59,405 nucleotides of DNA from NCBI GenBank assembly GCA_029259935.1, contig JAJDEH010000424.1, forward strand, positions 1-59,405, given 5' to 3'. This DNA is from Planctomycetota bacterium (GTDB lineage: Bacteria > Planctomycetota > Planctomycetia > Pirellulales > Pirellulaceae). This document shows positions 18,549 through 27,895 of this stretch, piece by piece; positions within the stretch are counted from its first letter, which is position 1; each line of letters opens with the position of its first letter. The position numbers and the translations under genes were made by a program. The notes below the pieces were generated by a model. The model made no database searches. It saw only the letters and a program-made list of their open reading frames with translations, and had not been told where the DNA came from.

Positions 18549-19667
18549 CTACTCAAATCGAATTCGGGGGTCAATGACCGCGTAAAGGAAGTCTGAAATG
18601 ATGTTGCCTAGCAGGATGAGAATCGTATTGATGACCAATATGCCCAACACGACTGGGTAATCTTGTTCGACGATCGCGTTGAACCCCAGCAAGCCAATCC
18701 CGTCGATATTGAAGACAAATTCGATCAAATAGGATGCCGCCATAACCACACCAATTGCGTGACCGAGTCCAGTGGCGAGCGGGATAAGCGAGTTTCGTAG
18801 CGTGTGCACGAGGATCACGCGCGCGGGCGAGATGCCCTTGGCGAAGGCAGTGCGCACATAGTCCTGTCCAAGGTTTTCCATAAGCGAGTTTTTGGTCAGC
18901 ACCGTGAGCTGCGCAAAACTGCCCAGCATGTAGCAAAACACGGGAAGTAGCATATGGTAGGTGCGATCACAGAATCTCGACAGCGTTGACATGCGATCCC
19001 ATTCAAAGAGCCCAAAGTCATCGACCACGTCCTCTTCCTCTTCCATCCACTTGACGACTGCGGGAAGATCATCATAGGAACCGGTTCGAACATCGCCGAG
19101 GGGAAAGACGTCAGCAAACCGTCCGCTGGCCAAGAAAACCAGCAACAGCGCGCCCATCGCCCAGCCAGGTATCGAGTACCCCACAAAGACAATCGAGGAC
19201 GAAACAAAGTCAAACGTCGAGCCGTGACGCAGGGCTTTCATGATGCCCAACGGCACCGAAACGAGATAGGCAAACAAAAAGCCGGACAAGCCAAACGTGA
19301 GACTAATCGGCAATCTTTGGGTGATCCGATCAATGACAGGCTCACGCGTCTTGAAGGACTTGCCTAAATCCAGGGTGACGACATCACGTAGCCAAAGGAA
19401 ATAAGCAACGAATCCCGGCTTGTCGAGGTTGTACTGCTTCTTAAGCTGTTCGAGTTGTTCATCGTTAACCAGAATAGTGGTTGTTCCGGACGCGGCCCCG
19501 CCTCCACCGCTACCCCCTTCACCCCCTCCACCGGCACCCTGTAATGCCATCAAGTCCCGTTGCAGCGGACCTCCGGGTACGAGCCGCGTAATCGTAAAAG
19601 CGACGATAGAAACGCCGATTAGGGTCGGAATGATGAGCAGCAGGCGACGGAGAAAATAAGCGGTCAT
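18549..19667 (-). CDS. peptide ABC transporter permease, YejB type
   Basis: A 372-residue protein. It opens with the YejB-like MTAYFLRRLLLIIPTLIGV and RLVPGGP, and continues with RLPISLTFG, VSVPLGI, LTKNSL, the EAA loop (AKGISPARVILVHTLRNSLIPL) and the C-terminal SDFLYAVIDPRIRFE. All are placed as in E. coli YejB. A Gly/Ser-rich insert lies near residues 43-62 and an acidic insert (EEEEDVVDD) near 215-230. The small inserts match the variable periplasmic loops of the family. It starts 81 bases after the substrate-binding gene. Confidence 0.9.
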   Translation of the reverse strand: MTAYFLRRLLLIIPTLIGVSIVAFTITRLVPGGPLQRDLMALQGAGGGGEGGSGGGGAASGTTTILVNDEQLEQLKKQYNLDKPGFVAYFLWLRDVVTLDLGKSFKTREPVIDRITQRLPISLTFGLSGFLFAYLVSVPLGIMKALRHGSTFDFVSSSIVFVGYSIPGWAMGALLLVFLASGRFADVFPLGDVRTGSYDDLPAVVKWMEEEEDVVDDFGLFEWDRMSTLSRFCDRTYHMLLPVFCYMLGSFAQLTVLTKNSLMENLGQDYVRTAFAKGISPARVILVHTLRNSLIPLATGLGHAIGVVMAASYLIEFVFNIDGIGLLGFNAIVEQDYPVVLGILVINTILILLGNIISDFLYAVIDPRIRFE

Positions 19668-19748
19668 GACTATTCGTGCAGACCCGCGATTCGCGGAGGA
19701 TCAAGTCCTAGTGCAATGGCAATGGGCTGTTCCGGGGTGAGTGGAAAC

Positions 19749-21641
19749 TCACCAAGGCTTGACCTCGGCCTCTGGAATCTCCAACTTAGCGCCCGTCTGC
19801 TCCGCGTCTTCAAGCAGCTTCTTCTTCTCCGGGTCGACCCACCACAAAGAAAAAACGTCGTCCCATTCGTGGTACTTTAGCAGGACGGTATCGGGCGTGC
19901 CGAACTTATTCCAGTACAGCAATCTTTGGCTGGGGGCGTACCAGTCCAATACGTAGGGGTGATGACGAAAGATCTCGGCATCTAATTGGCGAAGCAACTC
20001 GTTTCGTTTGTCTTTGTCAAACTCAGCATCGTAGGCCTCAATAAGCCGGTCCGCCTCGTCGCTCTTTAGCCCCGTGACATTGTTGCTACCCGTCTTCTCC
20101 GACTGCGAACTGTGCCAGCTAGTACGTGGATTTGGAAAGAGGATTGCCCCCCACGGAGCGGATGTCATCTGAAACTTGCGATCCTGCATGTTACTCCAGC
20201 GCGTCGCCGGGTCGAGGCGTTCAAGGTTGACTTCCACTCCCGCTTGTTTGCAGGCTTCCTTGAAAACCGTGAGGTATTTCTCGAAAACGGGGCTCATGTA
20301 GTGATATTTGATGCTCAGCCGCTTGCCATCCTTAACAAGAATTCCATCGGGCCCCCGTTCGGTCCAGCCGGCGTCGCTCAGTAACTGAACTGCTTTTTCC
20401 GGATCATAGGCCACAAGCTGGTTCTCTTGGTTTTCGCCATCACTTCCAGGGAAATAGGAACTCAGTTGCACATACTCGTTGTAGGCAAACTTGTCCAACA
20501 TGGTCGTGCGATCATACAAATGCGCGAGTGCCAGACGAACCCGCAGGTCGTTCAGCGGCGGGTCACGCATATTCAGAGCCGCGCCTTGGAACCCCTGCGG
20601 ATACTTGGTGTAGACCTTTTGCCGAACCAGATGGCCCTTCTCCACAGCGGGCATGGGACCCAGATCATCCACCCACCACTTTGCGGTGTAGACAACGTTG
20701 AAATCTAATTCACCCTTGCACAATTTATCGAACGCCAACCGCCGATCACGTACAATTACGAACCGAATCTTATCGATATTGTTAATGTATTTGTTGACTG
20801 GATCGCTCGCGCCCCAATAGTCGGAACGGCGGGTGATCGTAATCGACTGGTCGCTTTTGACATCTTCCTGTCGCACTTCATACGGCCCGGTGAACGCCGT
20901 ATACTTGAAATTGTACTCGTCCAAGTACTTTTCGCCGGTAATATCTCCAATCTCATGCGCGGGCAGCAAAATCATTCCGCCGATCGAAATAAAGTTTCGC
21001 CAGTCCTTGACCTTCGCCTTGATTTCAACGATGTACTTTGACTTGGCAACAGGCTCCTCCATCTTGTCCACGATCGTTGCTTTTGACATCGGAGCAACAA
21101 GCGTGTCGTCGGCAAGCAAGCGATACGTGGCAATGACGTCATCGGCCACCACGGGCTTCCCATCCGACCAATGTGCTCGTGGATCGATGCGGAACGTAAA
21201 CGTCATTTTGTCGTCGGAGATCTTCCAGTGACTGGCCAGCGACGGCAAGAAATCCAATGTGCGAGGGTCTAGTTTCAGCAACGACTCGTAACACAAATCA
21301 CGAACCAGATAATTCAAATAGGTGTTGGACCGCGTGCCGTACATCCGTAGGTTGTCGGGCCAAGTGGGAATGCTGGAGAGCATCGCGCCACCCTTAATCG
21401 CGCGCGGATCACCGATCGGCTCGACTTCGTTGGTCGCCCAACCTTCATCGTCAAAACCAGGTCCTCCATCTTCCGGCGTGACACTCACATCGCCCTCGGG
21501 AAATTCCACCTTGACCTTGGCATTCCCACTTCCCGAGCCGGAACTGCCGCTACCGCCAGATCCCGATCCGGTATCGCAACCGACAAAACTCAACATGAAC
21601 AGCGAGGCGAGAAGCAGTAAGGCAAATGGTAAACGAGACAT
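19749..21641 (-). CDS. peptide ABC transporter substrate-binding lipoprotein, YejA/DppA-like
   Basis: A 630-residue exported lipoprotein. The start at 21641 gives a signal peptide with lipobox FVGC; a longer frame to 21719 adds 26 residues before it and is unlikely. A Gly/Ser-rich linker follows the lipid-anchored Cys. The body has the SBP_bac_5 fold: FTFRIDPRAHWSDGKPV near residues 145-160, then LALAHLYDR and PWGAILFPNPRT. Its size (over 600 residues) and partners fit YejA-like long peptide-binding proteins. It captures peptides outside the inner membrane for the permeases. It is the first gene of a seven-gene minus-strand operon. Confidence 0.9.
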   Translation of the reverse strand: MSRLPFALLLLASLFMLSFVGCDTGSGSGGSGSSGSGSGNAKVKVEFPEGDVSVTPEDGGPGFDDEGWATNEVEPIGDPRAIKGGAMLSSIPTWPDNLRMYGTRSNTYLNYLVRDLCYESLLKLDPRTLDFLPSLASHWKISDDKMTFTFRIDPRAHWSDGKPVVADDVIATYRLLADDTLVAPMSKATIVDKMEEPVAKSKYIVEIKAKVKDWRNFISIGGMILLPAHEIGDITGEKYLDEYNFKYTAFTGPYEVRQEDVKSDQSITITRRSDYWGASDPVNKYINNIDKIRFVIVRDRRLAFDKLCKGELDFNVVYTAKWWVDDLGPMPAVEKGHLVRQKVYTKYPQGFQGAALNMRDPPLNDLRVRLALAHLYDRTTMLDKFAYNEYVQLSSYFPGSDGENQENQLVAYDPEKAVQLLSDAGWTERGPDGILVKDGKRLSIKYHYMSPVFEKYLTVFKEACKQAGVEVNLERLDPATRWSNMQDRKFQMTSAPWGAILFPNPRTSWHSSQSEKTGSNNVTGLKSDEADRLIEAYDAEFDKDKRNELLRQLDAEIFRHHPYVLDWYAPSQRLLYWNKFGTPDTVLLKYHEWDDVFSLWWVDPEKKKLLEDAEQTGAKLEIPEAEVKPW

Positions 21642-21995
21642 GCTAGTTGGGCCTCTAGAGTTAAGATGAACGTCCGTTCTCTTCGTAACCAAAAAGAATG
21701 CAGGGGCGGGAAAAGACACTCCGTTGCAGCAAAGGCATACTACAAAATGAGTTGCGTCGAGTCAAGAAGAACAGGGCGTACTCGCGAATTGCGAGTCGCT
21801 CGCCGGTTGAATCGTTCGCTCAATGAACTTGCCTTCGAGCAGCGTCTCGCCGACGGCTATCGGTCGCCTGTGGCGGTTCGATTCATCCGGGACACTTTAC
21901 CACCGTCGGTGAACCACGCCCCCAAGAACGCGAGCCAGGAATTTGGGACAGGCGACCACTGCCAAGCAAGGTCGGCAGCATTGCCGCGGTTCGAG
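21642..21995. other. 354-base gap upstream of the peptide importer
   Basis: No gene is seen. The part next to 21641 should hold the promoter and leader of the peptide transporter operon. No regulator binding site was identified. Confidence 0.4.
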
Positions 21996-23282
21996 TCAAG
22001 ATTCAAACTTGAGCAAAGCGTACTTCTTCTTGCCGCTGCGCAGCACGATGACTGTCTCGCTGGCTAGGTCTTCCTCGGTTAACGACTTTTCGAAATCCTG
22101 ACAGCGACAGTCGTTGATGTATGCTCCGCCTTGTTGAATGGTGCGGCGAGCCTCGCTTTTGCTTTTGGCCAGTCCCGTTTCCACGAACGCCTCCATTAGG
22201 GATAACCCCTCGGCAAGTGTACTCCGCGAGAATGTTTTGCTCGGCATATCAGCAAATACCTGGCCCAGCGTTGCATCATCCAAATCCTTGATGCTCTTGT
22301 TCTTGTCGAAGACGGCGCTCGTGGCGCGTTCGGCTTCTTCGAGCCCCTTGTCGCCGTGGACGAGCCGCGTCACTTCCTTTGCAAGAGTCGTTTGACTTTC
22401 CTTTTTCTCCGGATCCTTGGCTCGCGCATCGTCGAGCGCTTCGATGGCTTCTCTGGGCAACTCGGTCAAAAATCGCAGGCACTTGCCGACATCGTCGTCC
22501 GTAACGTTGATCCAGTATTGGTAAAACTCGTAAGGGCTCGTCCGTTCGGCTGAAAGCCAGACCGTTCCCGATTCCGTCTTGCCCATCTTGGTTCCGTCGG
22601 CCTTGGTCAGCAACGGGCAAGTGATGCCGTACAGTTGCACGCCGCGCAGACGGCGGCCGAGATCGATTCCCGCGGTGATATTTCCCCATTGGTCACTGCC
22701 GCCAAACTGCAATTCACAACCAAACGCTTCATTCAGATGGGCGAAATCGTAAGCCTGCAACAGCATGTAGCTGAACTCGGTGTAGCTTAGCCCGCCGTCC
22801 TCGCGGTCCAGCCGCGACCGCACCGAATCCTTGCTCATCATGACATTGACCGGAAAGTTCTTGCCGATGTCGCGCAGAAAATCGAGGTAGCTGAACTTTC
22901 GCATCCAGTCGAAATTGTTAACCAGGGTGGCGGGATTTTCGCTGCTGCTGAAATCCAAAAACCCGCGCATCTGCTGTTCCATGCCGACGACGTTAGCCCG
23001 CAACTGGTCGATCGAAAGCAGGTTACGTTCCTGGCTCTTCCCGCTCGGGTCGCCGATCATTCCCGTCGCTCCGCCGACCAAAGCAATCGGCCGGTGGCCG
23101 GCGATCTGAAACCGACGCAACGTCATCAAGGGAAGCAAGCTGCCGACGTGCAGGCTGTCGGCGGTTGGATCAAAGCCAACGTAGACCGTGCGCGGCTGCG
23201 CGCCGAGCCACGCTCCCAGATTCTCGTCGTCAGTGGTCTGGTGAATCAGCCCGCGCCATTTGAGTTCCGCAAAAATATCCAT
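21996..23282 (-). CDS. tyrS: tyrosyl-tRNA synthetase
   Basis: A 428-residue class I aminoacyl-tRNA synthetase of normal bacterial length. The HIGH-type motif is HVGS (45-48). The tyrosine-binding region reads YTEFSYMLLQAYDF and GGSDQWGNI. The KMSKS loop is KMGKT (about 231-235). The last 65 residues are an S4 RNA-binding domain (SKSEARRTIQQGGAYIN). It charges tRNA-Tyr in the cytoplasm. Every motif is intact. It starts 29 bases before the epimerase gene on the same strand, so transcription of the epimerase may continue into it. I saw no T-box in the short leader. Confidence 0.97.
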   Translation of the reverse strand: MDIFAELKWRGLIHQTTDDENLGAWLGAQPRTVYVGFDPTADSLHVGSLLPLMTLRRFQIAGHRPIALVGGATGMIGDPSGKSQERNLLSIDQLRANVVGMEQQMRGFLDFSSSENPATLVNNFDWMRKFSYLDFLRDIGKNFPVNVMMSKDSVRSRLDREDGGLSYTEFSYMLLQAYDFAHLNEAFGCELQFGGSDQWGNITAGIDLGRRLRGVQLYGITCPLLTKADGTKMGKTESGTVWLSAERTSPYEFYQYWINVTDDDVGKCLRFLTELPREAIEALDDARAKDPEKKESQTTLAKEVTRLVHGDKGLEEAERATSAVFDKNKSIKDLDDATLGQVFADMPSKTFSRSTLAEGLSLMEAFVETGLAKSKSEARRTIQQGGAYINDCRCQDFEKSLTEEDLASETVIVLRSGKKKYALLKFES

Positions 23283-23311
23283 CAGTGTTCATTTCGTTCG
23301 ATAAGCGAAGA

Positions 23312-24580
23312 CTACTCCACCGTGAACTTGTGTACGGTGGACTGTTTGAACGTTTCGCCTGGCTTGAGAATCGTGGAGGCGAAATCTGGTTGATTCGGCG
23401 CGTCGGGATAGTGCTGGGTCTCAAGGCAAAAACCTTCGTGTTTCTTGAAGCCGCCGTGGTCTTCCAAGCCTTCAAGAAAATTGCCCGTATAAAACTGAAT
23501 GCCTGGTTGCGTGGTATGGATCTCCATGACTCGGCCCGATGCGGGGTCTTTGACTCGCGCCGCCAACGCCAGTTTTCCATCCTGCTGGCGCAAGGCAAAA
23601 CAGTGGTCGTAGCCGCCTTTCACCTCGTCCAGGTCTTTGCCCATTTGTTTCGCTGCACGGAAATCCAACAACGTGCCTTCCACATCGGCTAGTTCACCGG
23701 TGGGGATTAAGGTGCTGTCGACCGGCAGATATTGATCGGCTTCGATCTGCAACATGTGATCGCGAATAGTCCCCGATCCCGCGCCCGCGAGATTCCAGTA
23801 ATTGTGATTGGTCAGGTTGACCGGCGTGGCCGCGTCGGTGGTGGCCGTGAAGTCAATTTTGAGTTCGTCGTCGTTGGTCAGCCGGTATTCGACCGTGACT
23901 TGCAGGTTTCCCGGGTAGCCTTCTTCGCCATCTTCACTCGTCCTCGTAAAGCGGACGCCGACCGCGTTGTCTTCGGTAATATCCTCGGCCTGCCACATGC
24001 GCTTGTCAAAACCGACATCACCGCCGTGCAAATGGTTCGGGTCGTTGTTGGTGGCCAGTTGGTATTCTTTGTCGTCCAGAGTGAATTTGCCCGCGGCAAT
24101 TCGATTACAGAACCGGCCGACCGTCGCGCCAAAATACGGATGCCGGTGCTTGTCGTATCCCTCAAGGGATTCAAAACCGAGCGTGATATTGGCCAGGCTT
24201 CCGTCCTTGTCGGGGGTCTTCAGCGAAACCATGATGGCCCCAAAGTTGATCATCTGCATTTCCAGTCCATGGATATTCCTGCAAGTGTAGAGTGTCACGT
24301 CCTCGCCACTGGCCAATTTCCCAAATGGGGAAGCCTCGATCGACATGGTTGCCTCGCTTTCACCGTTAGATGTAGTCGGTTTTCCGTCACGATCCCCCTC
24401 ATCGACGCTGAGGCCACCGTTGTCAGTTCCTGTCCCTTCAGGGGCCGACGAGCCCGTCGCTTCGGGGTCCGAACTTGGTTTAGCAGGATCCACGTTGGGC
24501 GTCGTTTCCTGGTTGCAACCCAGGGCGAGCATTGCCAGACACAGCCCAAACGGGGCCAAAAGGGGGAAGAAACGTTTCAT
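23312..24580 (-). CDS. exported aldose 1-epimerase (galactose mutarotase) lipoprotein
   Basis: A 422-residue protein. The start at 24580 has AGGAG seven bases upstream and opens a lipoprotein signal ending LALGC (Cys22). An acidic Ser/Gly/Asp linker covers about residues 23-80. The GalM domain follows with HLHGGDVGFDKRMWQ, TNHNYWNLAG (a catalytic His region) and GIQFYTGNFL. GalM interconverts alpha and beta anomers of sugars. Export as a lipoprotein is unusual next to the cytoplasmic enzyme of model bacteria but common in polysaccharide-degrading groups. It may feed sugar uptake. Confidence 0.9.
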   Translation of the reverse strand: MKRFFPLLAPFGLCLAMLALGCNQETTPNVDPAKPSSDPEATGSSAPEGTGTDNGGLSVDEGDRDGKPTTSNGESEATMSIEASPFGKLASGEDVTLYTCRNIHGLEMQMINFGAIMVSLKTPDKDGSLANITLGFESLEGYDKHRHPYFGATVGRFCNRIAAGKFTLDDKEYQLATNNDPNHLHGGDVGFDKRMWQAEDITEDNAVGVRFTRTSEDGEEGYPGNLQVTVEYRLTNDDELKIDFTATTDAATPVNLTNHNYWNLAGAGSGTIRDHMLQIEADQYLPVDSTLIPTGELADVEGTLLDFRAAKQMGKDLDEVKGGYDHCFALRQQDGKLALAARVKDPASGRVMEIHTTQPGIQFYTGNFLEGLEDHGGFKKHEGFCLETQHYPDAPNQPDFASTILKPGETFKQSTVHKFTVE

Positions 24581-24844
24581 GGAGACATCTCCTAAGGCGC
24601 GGCGGTGAACCAGTTGGCGGGTGCGAGAAAATGAAAGCGACCGTGGGCTCCCCAATTCTCAAACCGAGTATTATGGACCTCGGTCGAGCCCTCGTCCAGG
24701 GTCGGAACCGCCAAAGTTTCTCCCCTGGATGCTTGCCTTAAGAGCTTGTCTAGAAATGCATTACGACGGTCGACGATGGCTCGCTGGCAGTTTCGCGATA
24801 TGCTTTCGCAAGAAGACTCACTCGGCGGCAACTATCCCACAGAC

Positions 24845-25480
24845 ATGACGCAACAACCTATCAGTGGTCCGGACACCGCGAAGCAGCCCAAGGTGGATTG
24901 GCAGAAAGCCCTGGCCGATCACGACCATTGGCTGCGGACGGTGGTCTTTGCGCGGCTACGCGAGTGGCAAGCGGTCGAGGATGTCATGCAAGAGGTGGCT
25001 TTGGCGGCCGTACGCCAGTCCGCTCCGCTGACCGACAAGACCAAAGTTGCCCCATGGCTGTACCGGTTGGCCGTGCATCAGTCGCTCATGTACCGCCGCA
25101 AAATGGGCCGGCGCAGAAAGCTGGTCGATAGCTATGCCGATCGCGTGCAACCGACTGAAGCCGACAACCGATCGCTCGATCCGCTTGCCTGGCTGTTGGC
25201 CGACGAGCGACGCAAGATGGTGCGTCAGGCGTTGGAAAAACTAAAACAGCGGGACGCCGAAATTCTAATGCTGAAATACACCGAAGACTGGAGCTATCAC
25301 GAAATTGCCGAACATTTGGGGATCAGCCATAGCGCCGTCGAAGCTCGCCTGCACCGGGCGCGACAACGGCTGCGAACCGAACTTGCCGCGATGGACCCCG
25401 CCGAAGTGACTCACTCCGAATCCGAATCCGAATCCAAATCAAAAACATCTCAGGCGAATCTTTCCAGGGTCAACGCATGA
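24845..25480 (+). CDS. ECF RNA polymerase sigma factor
   Basis: A 211-residue protein if it starts at MTQQPIS; an upstream in-frame start at 24746 would add 33 residues, and the ribosome site of neither is strong. Region 2 spans about 22-85 (AVEDVMQEVALAAV, APWLYRLAVHQ) and region 4 about 125-180 (RDAEILMLKYTEDWSYHEIAEHLGI, SAVEARLHRARQRL). The C-terminus ends in a Ser/Glu repeat encoded by four near-identical 6-base units at 25415-25438, prone to slippage. The stop overlaps the anti-sigma start by four bases (ATGA). Confidence 0.9.
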   Translation: MTQQPISGPDTAKQPKVDWQKALADHDHWLRTVVFARLREWQAVEDVMQEVALAAVRQSAPLTDKTKVAPWLYRLAVHQSLMYRRKMGRRRKLVDSYADRVQPTEADNRSLDPLAWLLADERRKMVRQALEKLKQRDAEILMLKYTEDWSYHEIAEHLGISHSAVEARLHRARQRLRTELAAMDPAEVTHSESESESKSKTSQANLSRVNA

Positions 25481-26265
25481 ACGAGAAATCGACGCCATCT
25501 AGCTCACGGTCACCACTCGAACACGACTACCGATTCGATCGCTTGGTGGATGGCGAGTTGAGCGACCAGGAATACAGTGAACTATTGTCATCGCTCGACG
25601 ATCAGCCCGACGGTTGGCGGCGATGTGCCACGGCGTTCCTGGAAGCGCAAACTTGGGGACACGAGTTCGGATCGGTGCGCTCCGACGTGGCGATCGACTC
25701 GCCGTCGCCACCGGTCGAAACGAAACCCAAGCGAGGGGATGGCGGCCAACCGGTCATTACTTGGCTGGCTGTGGCCGCCAGTTTCTTGCTCACGCTGACT
25801 ATCGGTTTGGCCTTGCGTGGTTGGCCTGGCAGTGGCCCGGACCCAGGTGGAACGCGGATCGCCGTTGACCAGCAAGTAGGGGCGCCGGACTCCGACAGTC
25901 CCACGGAACGTGCCAACGAGGACCGGCTGATCGAACCGCGGACAGAACAGCGACTGGTGGCGTCTCCGGATCACGACCGGGCATCCAAGCCGCTAGGTAA
26001 CGTTCATTTGATAATGGATGGCGGCGAGGGCACGCAGCGCGAATACGATGTCCCCTATTTTGAAGTGGACCAGGTTAGCCCACGGTGGTTGTCGCAGCCC
26101 CCGGCTAATGTACCGACGAACGTAGAACGCGCGCTGAAGCGTTTGGGACACGAAATCCGCCGCAGCCAGCGTCTCGTCCCGGCGACCGCGAAGGACGGTA
26201 GACAGGTCATGGTTCCCGTCGAGCAAATCGAAATCGTTCCCGTGAGTGGAGCGAATTTTCAATAG
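25477..26265 (+). CDS. membrane-anchored anti-sigma factor
   Basis: A 262-residue protein. The N-terminal region (residues 16-60, DRLVDGELSDQEYSELLSSLDDQPDGWRRC) is typical of planctomycete anti-sigma N-domains that bind ECF factors, here without a HxxxCxxC zinc site. One transmembrane helix covers about residues 91-111 (VITWLAVAASFLLTLTIGLAL). The outer domain of about 150 residues has no known fold. Coupling to the sigma gene by ATGA overlap supports the role. It probably releases the sigma factor in response to an envelope signal. Confidence 0.8.
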   Translation: MNEKSTPSSSRSPLEHDYRFDRLVDGELSDQEYSELLSSLDDQPDGWRRCATAFLEAQTWGHEFGSVRSDVAIDSPSPPVETKPKRGDGGQPVITWLAVAASFLLTLTIGLALRGWPGSGPDPGGTRIAVDQQVGAPDSDSPTERANEDRLIEPRTEQRLVASPDHDRASKPLGNVHLIMDGGEGTQREYDVPYFEVDQVSPRWLSQPPANVPTNVERALKRLGHEIRRSQRLVPATAKDGRQVMVPVEQIEIVPVSGANFQ

Positions 26266-26316
26266 GTTTATCCGTTCGGGTGAGCGGATACCAATTAACT
26301 TGAAAGGGTTGAGAAA

Positions 26317-27276
26317 ATGTTGAAGTCATTGGGTAATGGATGGTCCATGTTGGCGATGGTTGCATGTTTGTTCGCCGCCAACCTGGCTGGCGGACAGGAA
26401 CGTGACGCGGCAAGTGATTCCTATTGGGTCGGCCTGCAAGCCGCTCCCACGGATGACGCCCTAAAATCACACTTGAAAGTAGATTCGGGACTGCTGGTTT
26501 TGCACGTAGTCGACGACGCACCGGCCGCCAAGTCGGGAGTCAAAGTGCATGACGTGTTGCTGAAGTACAACGACACGAAACTTGCGCGCGTCGCCGACTT
26601 GTCCCAAGCGATCGCGGAATCGAAAGACGGCGAAGCCAGCCTGGAATTGATTCGCGCCGGCCAGCAGCAGACATTGAAGTTGACGCCCGAGCAACGTCCA
26701 GCCGGGCAGTTGGGAATCCCACTAGGCGACTTCGATCGGGATCTTGGCCCGCTGGCGGATGAGGATCGGGTACTTCGCTGGCTGCGTCGCTTCGACCCCG
26801 AAAAGGGACCCATGAAGTTTCATTTCCCCCGCCCGGGAATTGCCTTGCCGGAAGGCACGAAGCTGCCCCAAGGAGTCTCGATTTCAATTCAGAAAGAAGG
26901 AGATGGTCCGGCAAAAATCACGGTCAAGCGCGATGGCGAAAGCTGGGAAGTCACCGAAGAGACGATCGACGAATTGCCGGAAGACTTGCGCCCCGCGGTC
27001 AAGAGCATGCTCAACCGAGGCGGTGCGGCGGACGCCGGACGCTGGCTGAAAAGATTCATGGACAAGGACGGCAAGGGCGTCGATTTCAACTTCGAACTGG
27101 GCGACCCACGGGCAATCCAAGAACAGCTCGAAGCAATGCGCCGCTTTCATGAGAAGATGGCAAAGGATGCTCCCTTCGAGAAAATGCGTGAGCAAATCGA
27201 AGAGTTGAAGAAAAAATTTGAAGAGTTGCAGAAAGGAGACCAGGACTCCAGCGGCGACTCAGACTTCGACGCCTAG
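26317..27276 (+). CDS. secreted PDZ-domain protein
   Basis: A 319-residue protein with a Sec signal ending near residue 28 (LAGGQ). The PDZ domain covers about 32-118: GLLVLHVVDDAPAAKSGVKVHDVLLKYN is the ligand groove and hydrophobic core. A middle charged region follows, and the C-terminal 60 residues form a coiled coil rich in Lys/Glu (FEKMREQIEELKKKFEELQK). No protease triad is seen, so it is not a HtrA protein but may be a PDZ sensor or adaptor. It is the third gene of the sigma-operon and is followed by a strong terminator, so it may be a sensor or target of the same stress response. Confidence 0.85.
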   Translation: MLKSLGNGWSMLAMVACLFAANLAGGQERDAASDSYWVGLQAAPTDDALKSHLKVDSGLLVLHVVDDAPAAKSGVKVHDVLLKYNDTKLARVADLSQAIAESKDGEASLELIRAGQQQTLKLTPEQRPAGQLGIPLGDFDRDLGPLADEDRVLRWLRRFDPEKGPMKFHFPRPGIALPEGTKLPQGVSISIQKEGDGPAKITVKRDGESWEVTEETIDELPEDLRPAVKSMLNRGGAADAGRWLKRFMDKDGKGVDFNFELGDPRAIQEQLEAMRRFHEKMAKDAPFEKMREQIEELKKKFEELQKGDQDSSGDSDFDA

Positions 27277-27305
27277 CGGTCCGTCCGTCAGTATCCTTTT
27301 CAAGA

Positions 27306-27335
27306 CAGCAGGCACTTCAAGGGCCTGCTGTTTTT
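27306..27335 (+). terminator. intrinsic terminator after the sigma/anti-sigma/PDZ operon
   Basis: A perfect 8-bp stem (CAGCAGGC with GCCTGCTG, 27306-27313 and 27323-27330) with a nine-base loop is followed directly by TTTTT at 27331-27335. It lies 30 bases after the PDZ stop. This is the clearest intrinsic terminator in the window. Confidence 0.9.
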
Positions 27336-27357
27336 CTGTTTACCACAGGTTCCTCAT

Positions 27358-27636
27358 CTACACCGCCCGCAGGCACCGCTCGGCACCGAAGTCGATCACC
27401 GCGCCAACGACCATGATGGCGGTGGTGATGGCGAAGGAAAGCCAAAACCCACTGCCCGTGAAAACAGTGGCCAACAGCAACAGGCCGACGACAGCCAGCG
27501 TGATGTAAAAGGAGGCCTGACGCCAAGTCGAAAGGGGACCGATTCCGTTCAAACGCGTCAAGATCAGACTTGCTATTCCCATACCCTGGACCATGGCGGC
27601 CAGCCAAAAAGCGGAAAACTCGCTGAGACCGAACAT
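27358..27636 (-). CDS. small membrane protein, unknown function
   Basis: A 92-residue protein with three hydrophobic helices (about residues 8-26, 44-62 and 66-84). The ATG at 27636 is preferred over an in-frame TTG at 27657, since a GGA-rich site precedes the ATG. No family or catalytic motif is recognised. It is convergent with the PDZ operon across its terminator. Hydrophobicity and codon order support a real gene. Confidence 0.6.
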   Translation of the reverse strand: MFGLSEFSAFWLAAMVQGMGIASLILTRLNGIGPLSTWRQASFYITLAVVGLLLLATVFTGSGFWLSFAITTAIMVVGAVIDFGAERCLRAV

Positions 27637-27895
27637 ATCAATCCATCCTGTTTGCAATGTGCGTTTCTCATGTCACGCTTTCCCTGGCACGATTGATCAT
27701 CTTCGATCCGTCTACTGAATTAATAACCGACGGATCGCCGTAGGCAAATTCTTTTTCCAGCCGAGGATCAAGATGTCGTGTCGAGGCGGGATAAGCGTCC
27801 CTGCCTATTGCATCGCGGATTGATAGACACGTTTGGTCTTGGCGATGTGCCCAACCGGCAAGTGTCAAGGAGTGCCGTTTACACGGATTATAGGG

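Noticed and set aside
21985..22010. GGTTCGAGTC resembling a tRNA T-loop
   Set aside because: No acceptor stem or anticodon arm can be formed around it.
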